Of a DNA stretch of 64,000 bases, positions 15,081-23,340 are shown one piece after another. Position 1 is the stretch's first letter; each line of letters opens with the position of its first letter. The notes under the pieces are model-generated. The model saw only the letters and a list, made by a program, of their open reading frames with translations. It did no database searches and was not told the origin of the DNA. The position numbers were made by a program, and so were the translations under genes. This DNA is from a virus: IMG/VR virus record IMGVR_UViG_3300046787_000286, positions 142,060 to 206,059 of that record, one strand, 5' to 3'.

Positions 15081-17954
15081 TTATCCTAAAATTGTTTGTT
15101 TGGGAAATACAAGATATTTATCGTATATCTGTGTATTGGTATACATATCTACCGGCGCAATGAATCTCACGCTTTGGCCGTCGAACGTTGTTTCATCTTC
15201 GCCGACTACTTCTATATCCCAGGTAGCCCCAGAACCTGTACCAGTAACGTTTGTGCCGGCTATGTTGTAATAGACATTGCCTACACTAAACATCGGTGCA
15301 GTTCCTTGGCAAAATACTTGCTCAATAGTTCCGTTTGTGTCAACTACTGCCACAGTTAATGTTATATCGTTTAGCGTATTAGTGCCGCCCACTTGCGATC
15401 CGTTGATGCGAATGACATCACCAACTGCATATCCTGTTCCGCCGACAAATACAAAACTTGAATCATTTGGCACAGGTAATTGATAGTGTGCATTGTAATC
15501 GAATGTGGTTTCTGCAGGGGTCGGTTCCCAGGCACCAGTACTGCTGTCAGCAATCGGATCCCAATTCTTGCTGAGCAAGCGGTCTAACTCATATCTATCA
15601 ACTTCAAAATCAATTAGGTTCAAACGCTCACCAAACTTGGTTTTGATATAATAAGCTATCTGATCGCCTTTGCCTGGCTTGGCATAAGCTAATACCCAAG
15701 AAGGAGTGAACCCGAGCACTTTTCCGTCGGCTTGTTTTGATGTCATCCACAATGGTAATACATCGTCGACTTCGCCAACTGTATCAATAACTTGATCTCT
15801 CATGTTGATCAGGCTGTTTGGGTAAACTACAGATACTTCTGTAGAATCATCTTCGTTAATCGGGTATGGCAACGTAACTTGCTTGCTAACGCTTTCGCCT
15901 TCGTTGTTTAATAAATTGTCAATCACACGGCTGTAAATTACTTCGTAAATCACTACGCCTGCTGTGTTGCGAGCTTGGGCAACACTAACTTCGCCTAGTG
16001 TTAGATTTTTCCAGTAATGATTTTCATACAGGCTGCTAACATATTCGTCGTATGTGGCTGCTGTTAATCCAAACGCATGATCATAAACAACTTTTGTAGC
16101 TCTTCCAAAATTTGGATCGGTGGGGCGATACAATAAGTCAGGCTGGAATATGTCTGCATTCTGTAATAAATCTTGTATTAACGCACGATCATTTTCTGGT
16201 GGCATTGCCTCAATGTAAAGATTATCGTAAGGCTCGTTATACAAGCGTTTTACTGTGACACTAAATTCTTTAGATACATTTACCAATCCATTTGAACTAA
16301 ATGCTCGAACTGTGAACACATGGGTCATGTCAAATGTTGTTTCAGTGTCTTGTCCTGTGATTGACAAGTCGTTCATGGTAACGTCGAATGTTGTTGTGCC
16401 TAAGTCCAGTGCAAATGTATCAAAGCTCACACGACCTGCAATATCGCCCGAAGGCAATAACGCTAATCCTTGTGGCAAACTTGATGTACTTCCGTTTAGC
16501 AATTCATATTGCAACGGAATACCGGCTGTGTTATAAGCAGCGACATATAGTGTGCTGGTTGCGCCATTAACAATAGTGCCCAAATCTGCGTCAACTAGCC
16601 AGGTAATTTCTGTATCAACTGCACCAATGATTGACAGGCTGTAGCTATATTCGTTGCTAATCAGCGGATCAATGTCTTTGCTAATTCTAACACTAAATGT
16701 ATATTCACGTTCGGTTAATCCCAAGTTTGGAATATATCCGTATAACCATCCAGAGTTTTGATCTAGTGTGAGCCCAGGGATGCCCGAACTGTCGCCTGCA
16801 TCGTATATCAATTCAAAATCAACTTGGTCGCCGTCAAGGTCGAGCCCGATGAATTGATAAGCGAACCAGTTGTCATTTCTAACTGTGCCAATTGTTCCTT
16901 CGGGGTTGGTAATAATTGGTGGGCGAATTGGTGTTACGTCTGCTGTGACAAAAGTGTTGTCAGCAGTGATATCTGTAGTATCTGCACTCAAGCTATCCTT
17001 GCTGTAAACGTAGATACTAAAGGTTCGTAAATCACTATATACCCCGTCAGAGATTTCCAATGTAAATTCGTAATTGGAATTGTAACTCATGGTGCTAAAG
17101 TCGAAACTATATTCGTCGTAACCTTGCCCATCGCGGCCAAACCCAGCTTCTGCATCGTTTGATGCAAGTGGTGTAATGAACCCTGAAATTAACCCCGTGC
17201 TCGATATACCAAGACCTTTGGGTAAAGTTCCACCTACTAGTTTAACAACTACTTCGGCATTGGGGTCCACATCAGTATATTCAATTTGTAAACCTGCAAC
17301 TAAACTGCCGTCGTAGTATTGTGCAATTTGCCCACTAGGTGTGGTAAACTCAGGAGGATTAGGTCCTGTAACAGTTAATGTAAATGTTCTATCACGGATT
17401 TGATCTACAACGTAATTGCTGCCGACATATTTTTTTGTATAAGCTCTAACAGTAAACTTGCTAGTTACGTCTACTGCAACTTGTGTAGGGACGCCCTGAA
17501 TACTTGCAACAGCTTTTGGTGTGCCGATAATTAACCCGTTATCAGCTACTTGAATTCCAGAAGGAAGCTGACCAGCTTGTAGATTAAAAAGAATGTGCTG
17601 TTTAAATTCTGCAGGCATTGTGCCCGATGCAGTTGTTAGCGTAATTGGGGTAGTTGTAAATTCTGATGTTGTAATGGAAAATTGTGTGCTGTTGTACACA
17701 TCCAGCACAAAGTATCTTGTTAGGGCACTTATGCCACCGTACACTAACCCGGTGGTTCCGCCAAACATTACGTTTAGCCCAGGGTAAATATTTGCTGTAC
17801 TATCACACGTGATTCTGTTTGTAGTACCGCTTGTGGCTGTGCAAGTTACATTAGCTACAACAGGTGTGTCGGCCAACATGGCCAGCTGATAAAACACCCC
17901 TTCCGGGATGCTACCTAAAGTGCCTGCGGGCGTGATCCAGACCGGTTGCGACAT
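15081..17954 (-). CDS. Large tail/adhesin protein with Ig-like domains
   Basis: 957 residues. At least three cadherin/He_PIG-type Ig repeats are visible: blocks like VVKLVGGTLPKGLGISSTG, GIPGLTLDQNSGWLYGYIP and LPQGLALLPSGDIAGRV, where LP-x-G-L-x-[LI]-x-x-x-G-x-[IL]-x-G is the hallmark. The C-terminal part is different and ends with glycine-rich beta segments. Such proteins form fibres or surface-binding decorations. It lies between two smaller structural genes that share a transcript. Confidence 0.75.
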   Translation of the reverse strand: MSQPVWITPAGTLGSIPEGVFYQLAMLADTPVVANVTCTATSGTTNRITCDSTANIYPGLNVMFGGTTGLVYGGISALTRYFVLDVYNSTQFSITTSEFTTTPITLTTASGTMPAEFKQHILFNLQAGQLPSGIQVADNGLIIGTPKAVASIQGVPTQVAVDVTSKFTVRAYTKKYVGSNYVVDQIRDRTFTLTVTGPNPPEFTTPSGQIAQYYDGSLVAGLQIEYTDVDPNAEVVVKLVGGTLPKGLGISSTGLISGFITPLASNDAEAGFGRDGQGYDEYSFDFSTMSYNSNYEFTLEISDGVYSDLRTFSIYVYSKDSLSADTTDITADNTFVTADVTPIRPPIITNPEGTIGTVRNDNWFAYQFIGLDLDGDQVDFELIYDAGDSSGIPGLTLDQNSGWLYGYIPNLGLTEREYTFSVRISKDIDPLISNEYSYSLSIIGAVDTEITWLVDADLGTIVNGATSTLYVAAYNTAGIPLQYELLNGSTSSLPQGLALLPSGDIAGRVSFDTFALDLGTTTFDVTMNDLSITGQDTETTFDMTHVFTVRAFSSNGLVNVSKEFSVTVKRLYNEPYDNLYIEAMPPENDRALIQDLLQNADIFQPDLLYRPTDPNFGRATKVVYDHAFGLTAATYDEYVSSLYENHYWKNLTLGEVSVAQARNTAGVVIYEVIYSRVIDNLLNNEGESVSKQVTLPYPINEDDSTEVSVVYPNSLINMRDQVIDTVGEVDDVLPLWMTSKQADGKVLGFTPSWVLAYAKPGKGDQIAYYIKTKFGERLNLIDFEVDRYELDRLLSKNWDPIADSSTGAWEPTPAETTFDYNAHYQLPVPNDSSFVFVGGTGYAVGDVIRINGSQVGGTNTLNDITLTVAVVDTNGTIEQVFCQGTAPMFSVGNVYYNIAGTNVTGTGSGATWDIEVVGEDETTFDGQSVRFIAPVDMYTNTQIYDKYLVFPKQTILG

Positions 17955-17957
17955 GAT

Positions 17958-18224
17958 TTACCAAGGTGTGGTGTCAAACGCCACACGTCTCCAAATTTCA
18001 GTTGATGTATCGTAGTTCGACAAACATACGTACAAATACTGATCATCAAACGCAATCATTCCTGCTGCGTCGCCGTTGGTTCCGGCAGGGCTAGCAGGTG
18101 GTGCTTCTTGAACTCGGCTGTAAAGTTCGGCGAAATTGTCGTTACATTTAATGTAGGCTGTGCGTATTGCATCGCCTTGCCCGTCATTTGGGGTAGTTCC
18201 TACATTGATTACTTGTAATGTCAT
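17958..18224 (-). CDS. Small virion protein with fibre N-terminal module
   Basis: 88 residues from the ATG at 18224 (GAGG upstream). The first half, INVGTTPNDGQGDAIRTAYI plus CNDNFAELY, is the same module as the N-terminus of the 1334-residue fibre (DIGAAANDGTGDPLRTAF, NNNFSNVW). The second half is a short beta domain. It may be a free-standing attachment subunit. First gene of the 18224-14163 late-type operon. Confidence 0.65.
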   Translation of the reverse strand: MTLQVINVGTTPNDGQGDAIRTAYIKCNDNFAELYSRVQEAPPASPAGTNGDAAGMIAFDDQYLYVCLSNYDTSTEIWRRVAFDTTPW

Positions 18225-18243
18225 TATTGAATCCTCTGGCAAG

Positions 18244-18249
18244 TATTTA
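18244..18249 (-). promoter_or_regulatory. Late-promoter-like TAAATA box
   Basis: Minus strand CTGGTAAATACT, 20 bases before the ATG at 18224; fits late expression of the structural genes. Confidence 0.55.
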
Positions 18250-18270
18250 CCAGAAATTCAAAAGGACAAG

Positions 18271-18813
18271 TTACAGACGTTCGTTGCAAACGTCCCAGTT
18301 GATAATTTTCCAGATATTATCTAGGTACTTTTCTTTATCGCTTTGGTAGTCTAGCGCCCAGGCATGCTCCCACCAGTCTACTAGCACTGCAATATCTGTG
18401 CGAACTTGGTGATTTGGGATTGTTTTGATAGCACCACTAGTGCTCAAGTAGACCCACCCGGAACCTTGGATTTTCATTGCTTCTTCTTTGAACGCAATCT
18501 TGAAATCTTCGTAGGTTTTAAAGTGCTCTTCGATTAGCGTGAGTATTGCACCACGGGGTTTGTTTGCGCCCTTAGGAGCCCTAAGCTGAGGGAAGAACTT
18601 ATTGTGTAAAAAACTGCCAGCACGATTAAAATTCGCATTACCTTCTCCTGCGTTATAACGTTTTGCATAGCCCTTGGCTAGATGCTCATAGTGATAGTCA
18701 ATTGTTTCTGCGCTCATTACAGGGTCAAGGTCTTTGACACCGTAGGGCAGGGGAGTGGTTTCCAGTTTTGCTGGACGGGTACTTGCTTCGATTAAGTCAA
18801 TTTGTTCACGCAT
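18271..18813 (-). CDS. Fe/Mn superoxide dismutase family protein
   Basis: 180 residues. All four metal ligands of the family can be placed: His41 (ETIDYHYEHL), His70 (GSFLHNKFF), Asp146 and His150 (VDWWEHAW). The GSGW block (117-120) is also present. The active-site Gln that tunes Fe versus Mn is not in either usual position: Gly66 occupies the FeSOD position, and His/Gln occupy the region of the MnSOD Gln. Metal preference and activity are therefore open. It would remove superoxide in the cytoplasm or be a structural derivative. It follows IF-1 by seven bases. Confidence 0.88.
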   Translation of the reverse strand: MREQIDLIEASTRPAKLETTPLPYGVKDLDPVMSAETIDYHYEHLAKGYAKRYNAGEGNANFNRAGSFLHNKFFPQLRAPKGANKPRGAILTLIEEHFKTYEDFKIAFKEEAMKIQGSGWVYLSTSGAIKTIPNHQVRTDIAVLVDWWEHAWALDYQSDKEKYLDNIWKIINWDVCNERL

Positions 18814-18820
18814 CTAATAT

Positions 18821-19039
18821 TTAGCGTCTACGTGTAATACGCCCTTTAGTAAGGTCGTAAGGTGAAAATTCTAGCTCAACTCGATCGCCCAAAAGGACTT
18901 TAATGTTGTGTTTTCTCATGCGGCCCGATAAGTGGGCTAACACCAATGTTTCTACGTTATCTAATTTTACACGAAACATAGTAGCGGGTAGCACCTCAAG
19001 GATCTTGCCCTCCATGTTAATAATATCTTCTTTTGCCAT
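18821..19039 (-). CDS. infA: Translation initiation factor IF-1
   Basis: 72 residues, the normal IF-1 length, with the OB-fold signature throughout: [18 protein letters not shown], then [28 protein letters not shown] and [13 protein letters not shown]. The basic GRMRKHNI loop, which contacts 16S rRNA near the A site, is intact. The start is the ATG at 19039 (MAKED), two codons inside a longer reading. The protein would bind host 30S subunits, possibly biasing initiation during infection. It sits between an SH3-like gene and the superoxide dismutase gene. Confidence 0.93.
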   Translation of the reverse strand: MAKEDIINMEGKILEVLPATMFRVKLDNVETLVLAHLSGRMRKHNIKVLLGDRVELEFSPYDLTKGRITRRR

Positions 19040-19045
19040 AAGCAA

Positions 19046-19423
19046 TTACTTAGTCTCAAAAGAGATAGAAGCTCCGACTTTTTGCAGTCGATCAAAGCGG
19101 AAACTGCGCCACTCGTTTTTGTCTAAATCGAATACACGGATACTTTCGGGATCCGGTGCTTTACGCTGTTTGCTTTCCTTTACAATCCCGTCCACTGGAC
19201 CAGTTGGCACAGGAGGTGGCGGCAGTTTGTCGGGATTTAGTGTGCAACGCATTTCGCGCACAGTGCCATCTGCTTTTGTAAATTCTACATTTACTTCAGT
19301 AACGTGCAACAAACTCTTTACCCAGTCCCGGATAATAACTTTGTTCACATCATCAGCTTCCTGATAGCTAGTACCAGGTTTGTTTTTAAGAATACGAAAT
19401 ACTTCTTGTTGTTCCCATGTCAT
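19046..19423 (-). CDS. SH3-barrel/WYL-like conserved phage protein
   Basis: 125 residues. A helical N-terminus is followed by REMRCTLNPDKLPPPPVP and SIRVFDLDKNEWRSFRFDRL, the pattern of phage proteins annotated as SH3 beta-barrel fold. The Pro-rich linker separates two strands. Role unknown; a nucleic-acid or host-protein adaptor is possible. Confidence 0.65.
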   Translation of the reverse strand: MTWEQQEVFRILKNKPGTSYQEADDVNKVIIRDWVKSLLHVTEVNVEFTKADGTVREMRCTLNPDKLPPPPVPTGPVDGIVKESKQRKAPDPESIRVFDLDKNEWRSFRFDRLQKVGASISFETK

Positions 19424-19436
19424 GATATTTTTCCTT

Positions 19437-19880
19437 TTAACTAATACGATTCATTGCTGCCCACATGTCAATCTGCTCTTTGAGTTTGTCATTTTGCTTT
19501 TTGACTTGATTAATTTCTTCTTGAGCTTGTTGCACTTTGGCAGTGGCACTTTTCTTTTCCTGCCACACTTCTTGCACAAAGTCCATGATACTTCGAGTTT
19601 TAAGTTCGTTGTATTTGTCTTCGAGCTCGTGGTGATCGTCTTGCAACCAGCTAAGGGTTGATTGAACTTCCTCAAGATCACCACGAAGCTTTTGAATGTA
19701 GTCCCCTGGATACATACTCTGCCAGTCAGTTTCGAACTGCCAGGTATGTGGGTCCATGCCTGCTGCTTCGAGATCAGTGATTAGACCACCGCGAGTGTTT
19801 GATAAAAAGTTAACTAGTCTACGTATTACCGGATCTTCTGAGTGGAGATCCAGATAGTGCAGTAGCTCAAAATCTGTCAT
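19437..19880 (-). CDS. Coiled-coil conserved phage protein
   Basis: 147 residues from the ATG at 19880; a GTG eight codons earlier overlaps the upstream stop and is an alternative. The N-terminus MTDFELLHYLDLHSEDP is globular, and the C-terminal ~80 residues form a long charged coiled coil ending near DMWAAMNRIS. Unknown function. Confidence 0.6.
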   Translation of the reverse strand: MTDFELLHYLDLHSEDPVIRRLVNFLSNTRGGLITDLEAAGMDPHTWQFETDWQSMYPGDYIQKLRGDLEEVQSTLSWLQDDHHELEDKYNELKTRSIMDFVQEVWQEKKSATAKVQQAQEEINQVKKQNDKLKEQIDMWAAMNRIS

Positions 19881-19896
19881 TGAGTTATAGTTCACA

Positions 19897-20289
19897 TCAG
19901 CCACGGCGCATCTTTGAAATTTCGATTGCTTCTTCGTCACTGAACACAGGCACAGCGTTTGACTTGTGCATGGTTGCAATGCCTTTTACTTTGGTACCAG
20001 TGTATACTTTTGGTGCTGCCATTGTAGCGTTACCACCTGTATTCACACTTGGGATATGATGCGTGTTGCTACGACCAACCGGTGTGGTCAGTTTGTATTG
20101 CAACGGTTCGGCTTTCATAGCACGGCTACGGCGCTTTTCGTCAGCATCCACTTCCCACTTCTTTTGCAGTTCTTTCCAGGCAGCATCAAGCTCACGTGCT
20201 TTCTTTGCTTCTTCTGCATTACGGAATTTAACTTTGCCCTTGCGCTTGCCGTTGTAGCTCAAGCTAGGGTGATGTAAGTGCATGCTCAT
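19897..20289 (-). CDS. Basic conserved phage protein
   Basis: 130 residues, basic (KRKGKVKFRNAEEAKKARE), with a Gly/Thr-rich middle and an acidic C-terminal helix. A similar protein is common in T4-like phages of aquatic bacteria, with no known role. Overlaps the upstream gene by ATGA. Confidence 0.6.
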   Translation of the reverse strand: MSMHLHHPSLSYNGKRKGKVKFRNAEEAKKARELDAAWKELQKKWEVDADEKRRSRAMKAEPLQYKLTTPVGRSNTHHIPSVNTGGNATMAAPKVYTGTKVKGIATMHKSNAVPVFSDEEAIEISKMRRG

Positions 20290-20522
20290 TGTAGTGTGCG
20301 AGGTTCGTTGTTGAGTGTTTGTTTGAGGATCTCGATTTCCTCTTCAGAGAGATTGTCCCAGTCAACTGGCTTGCTCGCGGCTTCAAGTTCTTCAGGGCTC
20401 ATGTTACTAAACATGTCCATGATTTCTGCCATCATCTGATCAAGCTCTTCTTGCGTTCCATCAAAATGATCAAACGCACCAGGTGCAAATTCTATTTCTA
20501 ACGGTTTTTTAGTATCAGTCAT
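20286..20522 (-). CDS. Small acidic protein
   Basis: 78 residues, very acidic, Met-rich helical middle (ELDQMMAEIMDMFSNM). Such small acidic proteins could mimic DNA or bind host enzymes, but nothing specific supports this. Coupled to neighbours. Confidence 0.55.
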   Translation of the reverse strand: MTDTKKPLEIEFAPGAFDHFDGTQEELDQMMAEIMDMFSNMSPEELEAASKPVDWDNLSEEEIEILKQTLNNEPRTLQ

Positions 20523-20743
20523 TTCTTCATTAACTCCCAGGTGTATTCTTCGTTACGTAAGTTAGCAACAGGCTGGACCCAACCCTTGGCAATAGCAAAG
20601 TTAACCTTGTCACGTATCTCGGCAGGGCATTGTTCCAAGATCTCAACATGAGCTCGTGGAACAACACTGATACCGTCGGGACAAAACATAAAGTTATCTT
20701 GTCCGCGGTATATAGAAACATACGATCGATTTTGCTTGAACAT
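20519..20743 (-). CDS. Small conserved phage protein, leaderless start
   Basis: 74 residues. The promoter at 20750-20778 has its predicted +1 on the A of this ATG, so translation should begin on a leaderless mRNA. First gene of the transcript leading through the 19-20 kb genes towards IF-1. Confidence 0.6.
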   Translation of the reverse strand: MFKQNRSYVSIYRGQDNFMFCPDGISVVPRAHVEILEQCPAEIRDKVNFAIAKGWVQPVANLRNEEYTWELMKK

Positions 20744-20749
20744 GAGTGT

Positions 20750-20778
20750 ATTATAGCAGATTAGGATTTATTGGTCAA
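20750..20778 (-). promoter_or_regulatory. Sigma70-type early promoter, leaderless geometry
   Basis: TTGACC, 17-base spacer ending TGC, TATAAT, six bases, ATG at 20743. It overlaps the 3' end of the upstream gene (stop at 20775). Confidence 0.85.
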
Positions 20779-21167
20779 TAGTAAGACAATGCCTCTAGCG
20801 GCTCGCCTTTAAGGATCATCCAAGTTTCTTGCTCTTCGGAAAAGACAAGATCCCGCTCTACTAAAAATTTTCGGCGGTCGTCGTCTCTCATTTTCATCCA
20901 AGCATTAACCTTTTCATAACTGCCCTTGGCTGATACGGGCATGCAGTTAAGCATCCATTTGGATAGATCTTTGAGAGATTGAACTGCGTTAGCAGGATGA
21001 CTATGAATGATTGCCATAGCATCACCAGCATACCATCCTTTAAAGAAGCTACCGGGCTCAATCCCAAACACTAGGTAGTTATACATAGGATCTGCAAAGT
21101 CTTTGGCCACACGCCAATGGGCCATTGACTTCCGTAAACGGTGTTCACTGTATGTTGATAGCTTCAT
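20775..21167 (-). CDS. Conserved phage protein, unknown function
   Basis: 130 residues, helical with many Trp and aromatic residues (YLVFGIEPGSFFKGWYAGDA). No domain recognised. Its stop codon overlaps the -35 region of the next promoter, showing tight packing. Follows the HD-domain gene by 11 bases. Confidence 0.55.
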   Translation of the reverse strand: MKLSTYSEHRLRKSMAHWRVAKDFADPMYNYLVFGIEPGSFFKGWYAGDAMAIIHSHPANAVQSLKDLSKWMLNCMPVSAKGSYEKVNAWMKMRDDDRRKFLVERDLVFSEEQETWMILKGEPLEALSYY

Positions 21168-21178
21168 GCTACCTCCGA

Positions 21179-21688
21179 TTAGTCGTTGAACAGTTTCACT
21201 AGTTCTTGTGCTAGGGCGTTGTTGCCCAGCACAGGGCTGAGTGCGGAATGTTCGTCTCGGTACATGTTGTATAAACCCATTTTCTTTTCTGCTTTAGAAG
21301 CACTTGCATTCGAAAGACGGTCTGCTGACTTCACAAAGTCTGCACCCGGAGTACGAGCAATTTTTTCAATTACATTGGACATTTTTTCAGCACGGTCGCT
21401 GCCGTGTGCTGTTACAGCCCAAACCATGTCTGCTACATTAGTGCCGAACATTTTGCGGATGTCGTCAATTGTGACTTCCGGGCTGTCTTCTACTGTGTCG
21501 TGCAACCAGGCAGCGGCAATAATTTCAGGGTCGTCGGTGATTTGCTTCACACGGCGCACCACATCTTCCAAGTGAACTGAGTATGGCTGCTCGCCATACT
21601 TTTGATCTTTGTGTGCGGCACGAGCAACAAGCTCGGCGCGATGGACTAGACTGTTACCAATAGTTGCGTTTACTTCGTTAATTTTCAT
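21179..21688 (-). CDS. HD-domain protein, MESH1/SpoT-hydrolase-like
   Basis: 169 residues of the RelA/SpoT HD hydrolase family. Metal ligands can be placed at His39 (QPYSVHLEDV), His63-Asp64 (AWLHDTVED) and Asp123 (KSADRLSN). The ARAAHKDQKYGEQPY block matches the family's substrate-site start. There is no synthetase domain, so the likely reaction is removal of pyrophosphate from (p)ppGpp or a related nucleotide, which would blunt the host stringent response. The first residue of the expected His/Arg series is shifted to the loop before Lys27. Own early promoter at 21717. Confidence 0.8.
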   Translation of the reverse strand: MKINEVNATIGNSLVHRAELVARAAHKDQKYGEQPYSVHLEDVVRRVKQITDDPEIIAAAWLHDTVEDSPEVTIDDIRKMFGTNVADMVWAVTAHGSDRAEKMSNVIEKIARTPGADFVKSADRLSNASASKAEKKMGLYNMYRDEHSALSPVLGNNALAQELVKLFND

Positions 21689-21716
21689 GGTGCCCTTTTT
21701 TTTACTCTATGTACAT

Positions 21717-21745
21717 ATTATAGCAAAAGGGCAATAATTGGTCAA
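21717..21745 (-). promoter_or_regulatory. Sigma70-type early promoter
   Basis: TTGACC, 17-base spacer ending TTTGC, TATAAT; start near 21710, then a 22-base leader to the HD-protein ATG. Confidence 0.85.
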
Positions 21746-21769
21746 CCAGTAAAAAGTAGTACTCAAGTA

Positions 21770-22102
21770 TTACAGTTGATCGGGCCAGTCACGGAACAGT
21801 GCATGCTGGATATCCCCTGCTACAAACTGGTTGAACGACTTGTGTTTTGTTTCGAGCTCGCCTTCTAGTGGTGCAACACGTTTGAACGCAGAGTCCATTT
21901 GCGCCATGTCCTTGAATTCCATGAGTATCATCCATTCAGGCATGTCAGCAATCGAACGGAATCCCATTTTGCATCTTGTGATACGATAGCTTTCCATACG
22001 ACCTTCGGATACCAAATGATCAAAGAATCCCTTCATGCCATTTACCCACTCGAGGTCAGAAATGTCGCCTTGTTTATTTGCCCAAATTGTATAAATGTCC
22101 AT
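21770..22102 (-). CDS. Small conserved phage protein (DabB-like?)
   Basis: 110 residues from the ATG at 22102, which overlaps the upstream TAA (TAATG). MDIYTIWANKQGDISDLEW opens the protein; WMILMEFKDMAQMDSAFKR resembles a ferredoxin-like dimeric alpha/beta barrel strand-helix unit. Function unknown. Confidence 0.55.
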   Translation of the reverse strand: MDIYTIWANKQGDISDLEWVNGMKGFFDHLVSEGRMESYRITRCKMGFRSIADMPEWMILMEFKDMAQMDSAFKRVAPLEGELETKHKSFNQFVAGDIQHALFRDWPDQL

Positions 22103-22530
22103 TAGCAAGGTCCCAGTAGTTCGTAGCCGTCAAATTGTGCTTTGTAGTTGGCACTTTCGCCCAGGTACAAATACTTGTATCCTGATGATTTGTAATATGC
22201 ACACTCATGTTCCAAGCTACGGCGACCTAGTTCCAGACTAGGGGTCTGATAGTCCCATGCAAATTGCATGCTCTCTACGTTGTATTCATCCCAGCGACGA
22301 CATAAACTCCATGCAACAATTTGATCGTTGTGATAGTAAATGTGAATATCGTTTGCTTTGTCTTGAAACTGACTCAAGAAAAGTGGCATCACACTCATAA
22401 ATTGTTTGTGAGCACAATACTGCCTATAAATCTGCTCAAACGGTTCTACACTAGATGCCCAGGTCCATCTAGCTGTTTCAGGGTACTCATTATAGTTTGT
22501 ATGAGCTAGTTTAATTCTACAAAATTTCAT
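22102..22530 (-). CDS. GNAT-like protein
   Basis: 142 residues. The final third, SSGYKYLYLGESANYKAQFD, follows the GNAT beta4-alpha-beta5 pattern, and IHIYYHNDQIVAWSLCRRW could be the central strands. The acetyl-CoA loop is not clear, so the family call is tentative. Overlaps its neighbours at both ends. Confidence 0.45.
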   Translation of the reverse strand: MKFCRIKLAHTNYNEYPETARWTWASSVEPFEQIYRQYCAHKQFMSVMPLFLSQFQDKANDIHIYYHNDQIVAWSLCRRWDEYNVESMQFAWDYQTPSLELGRRSLEHECAYYKSSGYKYLYLGESANYKAQFDGYELLGPC

Positions 22531-23024
22531 TTTTCATAACGCCAAGTAACTACATCGTCTAGAGACTTTTGATCCCATGTATCATAGTAGCCTTGCGATT
22601 TTAATTTGTCTGCGGCATTATTTAACTTGCTTAATTTCTGAATTACTAAAAGCCCGCACAAACCAAAATTCATGTTTACTCGGTTAACATACTCTGGCGC
22701 ATCGGGATGGTCTTCGAGTATAACATAGTTTATGGGTATTAGTGTTTGATTCATGTTACTAACCCATTCCTGCAAGGATACTGGATCAATTGTGCGGTGA
22801 TCAAAACACACTACTACAACATCTTTATGTTCTAGCATGCTAATACTTTCACGAATTACATCTGAGAATTCAAACACTTCGCAAAATATTGTACTGATCA
22901 TGTCAGACAGTCTTGCAGCTCGAGCATACGGACAAGGTGCCCAGTTGGCCAGATCAGGATGTTCGACTTCTACAAACTCGATCATCCATTGATCAAGTTC
23001 TGCCTTGATTTTTACTTGGTCCAT
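22527..23024 (-). CDS. Conserved phage protein with PCPYA motif
   Basis: 165 residues. HPDLANWAPCPYARAARL is the distinctive block, followed by a Rossmann-like strand (KDVVVVCFDH) and a second one (INYVILEDHPD). Similar PCPYA proteins occur in aquatic T4-like phages. No function known. Starts one base inside the end of the membrane-protein gene. Confidence 0.55.
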   Translation of the reverse strand: MDQVKIKAELDQWMIEFVEVEHPDLANWAPCPYARAARLSDMISTIFCEVFEFSDVIRESISMLEHKDVVVVCFDHRTIDPVSLQEWVSNMNQTLIPINYVILEDHPDAPEYVNRVNMNFGLCGLLVIQKLSKLNNAADKLKSQGYYDTWDQKSLDDVVTWRYEK

Positions 23025-23338
23025 TACTTAAACAATATCAATGCCATGCAACTAGCTTGTAGAATAAACCCAATACCGATTGTAATAATGTTAAGCATGT
23101 CTTTGAGTACAACTGCTCGCATAAACAACAAAATCAACCCACCCCAGAGAAACAGGATCATGTCTAGGCCAGGAGTCTTGTCGCTTAGACCCGACATCAG
23201 TGCTAGGAAGCTAGGCAGTGTTGCACAATGCAACACAATTGCTGATAGCCATCCCAGTGTGTCTGCTGAAAGTTTAGCAAGGCTGTCTGTAAGGAATTCA
23301 CGGATAGCAATAATTGTCATTGGAAATTTAAAAGGCAT
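23024..23338 (-). CDS. Small membrane protein, holin candidate
   Basis: 104 residues with about three hydrophobic segments (LGWLSAIVLHCATLPSFLAL, MILFLWGGLILLFMRAVVL, IITIGIGFILQASCMALIL). Size and topology fit a class I holin or other small inner-membrane protein. It lies two bases downstream of the SleB-type endolysin, as expected for a lysis pair. The holin role is inferred from context. Confidence 0.6.
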   Translation of the reverse strand: MPFKFPMTIIAIREFLTDSLAKLSADTLGWLSAIVLHCATLPSFLALMSGLSDKTPGLDMILFLWGGLILLFMRAVVLKDMLNIITIGIGFILQASCMALILFK

Positions 23339-23340
23339 TG

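Noticed and set aside
15115-15120. GATAAATATC, a possible late promoter for the 14163 gene
   Set aside because: It lies in the 3' end of the 957-residue gene as ordinary codons; the downstream gene is coupled after three bases, so a promoter is not needed.
18818-18823. TAAATA just before the superoxide dismutase start
   Set aside because: The TAA is the stop codon of IF-1 and the spacing to ATG is four, not five; kept only as a remark.
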